Source: Planctomicrobium sp.
GTDB lineage: Bacteria; Planctomycetota; Planctomycetia; Planctomycetales; Planctomycetaceae
Direction of reading: 5' to 3'
Length of the DNA stretch: 5,764 bases
Assembly (NCBI GenBank): GCA_018659505.1
Contig: JABJMI010000338.1
Coordinates: 1 to 5,764 of the forward strand
In this document: piece after piece, positions 5,338 through 5,764 of the stretch
Position numbering within the stretch: the first letter of the stretch is position 1
Layout: every line of letters begins with the position of its first letter
The notes under the pieces: model-generated
What the model was told of the DNA's origin: nothing
What the model saw: the letters and a program-made list of their open reading frames with translations, nothing else
Databases searched by the model: none
Made by a program: the position numbers and the translations under genes

Positions 5338-5764
5338 ATGTCCCACGAAACTTCTAATACACGTTCTGAATTCCAACTTATTGAGTGGATCAAGGATCAG
5401 TCACAATCACGTCCTGAAATACAACATGGAATCGGTGACGACGCTGCCGTCTTGAATGTTTCTCCTGGATCTCAAGTGGTAACAGCGGTTGATGTCATCA
5501 CCGAAGGAGTTCATTTCACTGCTGAGAGCGATCCGTTCTTAATCGGGCGCAAAGCTTTGGCAATTAACCTCAGCGACATCGCAGCGATGGGAGCAAAACC
5601 GGTCGCTGCCTTTGTGGGAATCGTATTGCCCAAGCATCGAGATCGAAGCTATGCAGAAGAGATCTATCGTGGACTCTTCGAACTCGCGAATCAATACAAC
5701 GTGACAATTGCCGGCGGAGATACAAATAGCTGGGACGGCGGACTCGTCATCAGCGTCACCGTTC
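5338..5764 (+). CDS. thiL: Thiamine-monophosphate kinase ThiL (N-terminal 142 residues, cut by window edge)
   Basis: Last enzyme of thiamine diphosphate synthesis in most bacteria: it phosphorylates thiamine monophosphate with ATP in the cytoplasm. It belongs to the PurM/AIR synthetase-like superfamily. The visible part has the ATP/Mg motifs in order: GIGDDAAV (31-38, with D34/D35), D52 in VDVITEGVHF (51-60), KALAINLSDIAAMGAKP (72-88) and the glycine-rich AGGDTN (125-130). Full-length family members have about 310-350 residues, so a little under half is seen. No Shine-Dalgarno site precedes the ATG. An in-frame ATG at 5314 would add eight residues (MCPLTYIT), but the chosen start begins with a typical polar leader into the helix EFQLIEWI. 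It lies 50 bases after the GTPase stop, with no terminator between, so co-transcription is likely. Confidence 0.95.
   Translation, partial: MSHETSNTRSEFQLIEWIKDQSQSRPEIQHGIGDDAAVLNVSPGSQVVTAVDVITEGVHFTAESDPFLIGRKALAINLSDIAAMGAKPVAAFVGIVLPKHRDRSYAEEIYRGLFELANQYNVTIAGGDTNSWDGGLVISVTV

Overview
The window looks like ordinary chromosome from a moderate-GC member of the Planctomycetota. This is an inference. It rests on a b6-type cytochrome b fused in one chain to a c-type cytochrome, with a Tat-anchored Rieske protein beside it, and on several genes that lack a clear Shine-Dalgarno site. No rRNA, tRNA, CRISPR array, transposase or integration scar was found, and no gap between genes exceeds about 130 bases.

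Layout: the first 3.5 kb is read on the minus strand and holds three genes. In transcription order they are a DHH/DHHA1 phosphoesterase of the NrnA type (2513-3517), a Rieske iron-sulfur protein (1812-2384) and a cytochrome b/c fusion that runs off the left edge (1-1751). The last two supply the core redox subunits of a bc-type quinol oxidase complex, which carries electrons from quinol to a periplasmic acceptor and builds a proton gradient. The cytochrome b/c frame is continuously open from its ATG to the window edge.

The right part is read on the plus strand, divergently from the phosphoesterase. It holds a pterin-4a-carbinolamine dehydratase (3648-3992), a P-loop GTPase with a C-terminal DUF697-like hydrophobic domain (4115-5287), and the first 142 codons of thiamine-monophosphate kinase thiL (5338 to the right edge). 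The dehydratase and the GTPase are separated by two hairpins, the first of which may be a terminator. The GTPase and thiL are 50 bases apart and may be co-transcribed, though no functional link between them is apparent.

No clearly new system is visible. The points most worth a second look are the architecture of the cytochrome b/c fusion (b6-like haem spacing, no cysteine for haem c_n, an apparent extra transmembrane hairpin), the altered cluster-binding loop of the Rieske protein, a perfect 16-bp palindrome just upstream of the Rieske gene, and the GTPase with a degenerate G4 motif and a hairpin before its start.
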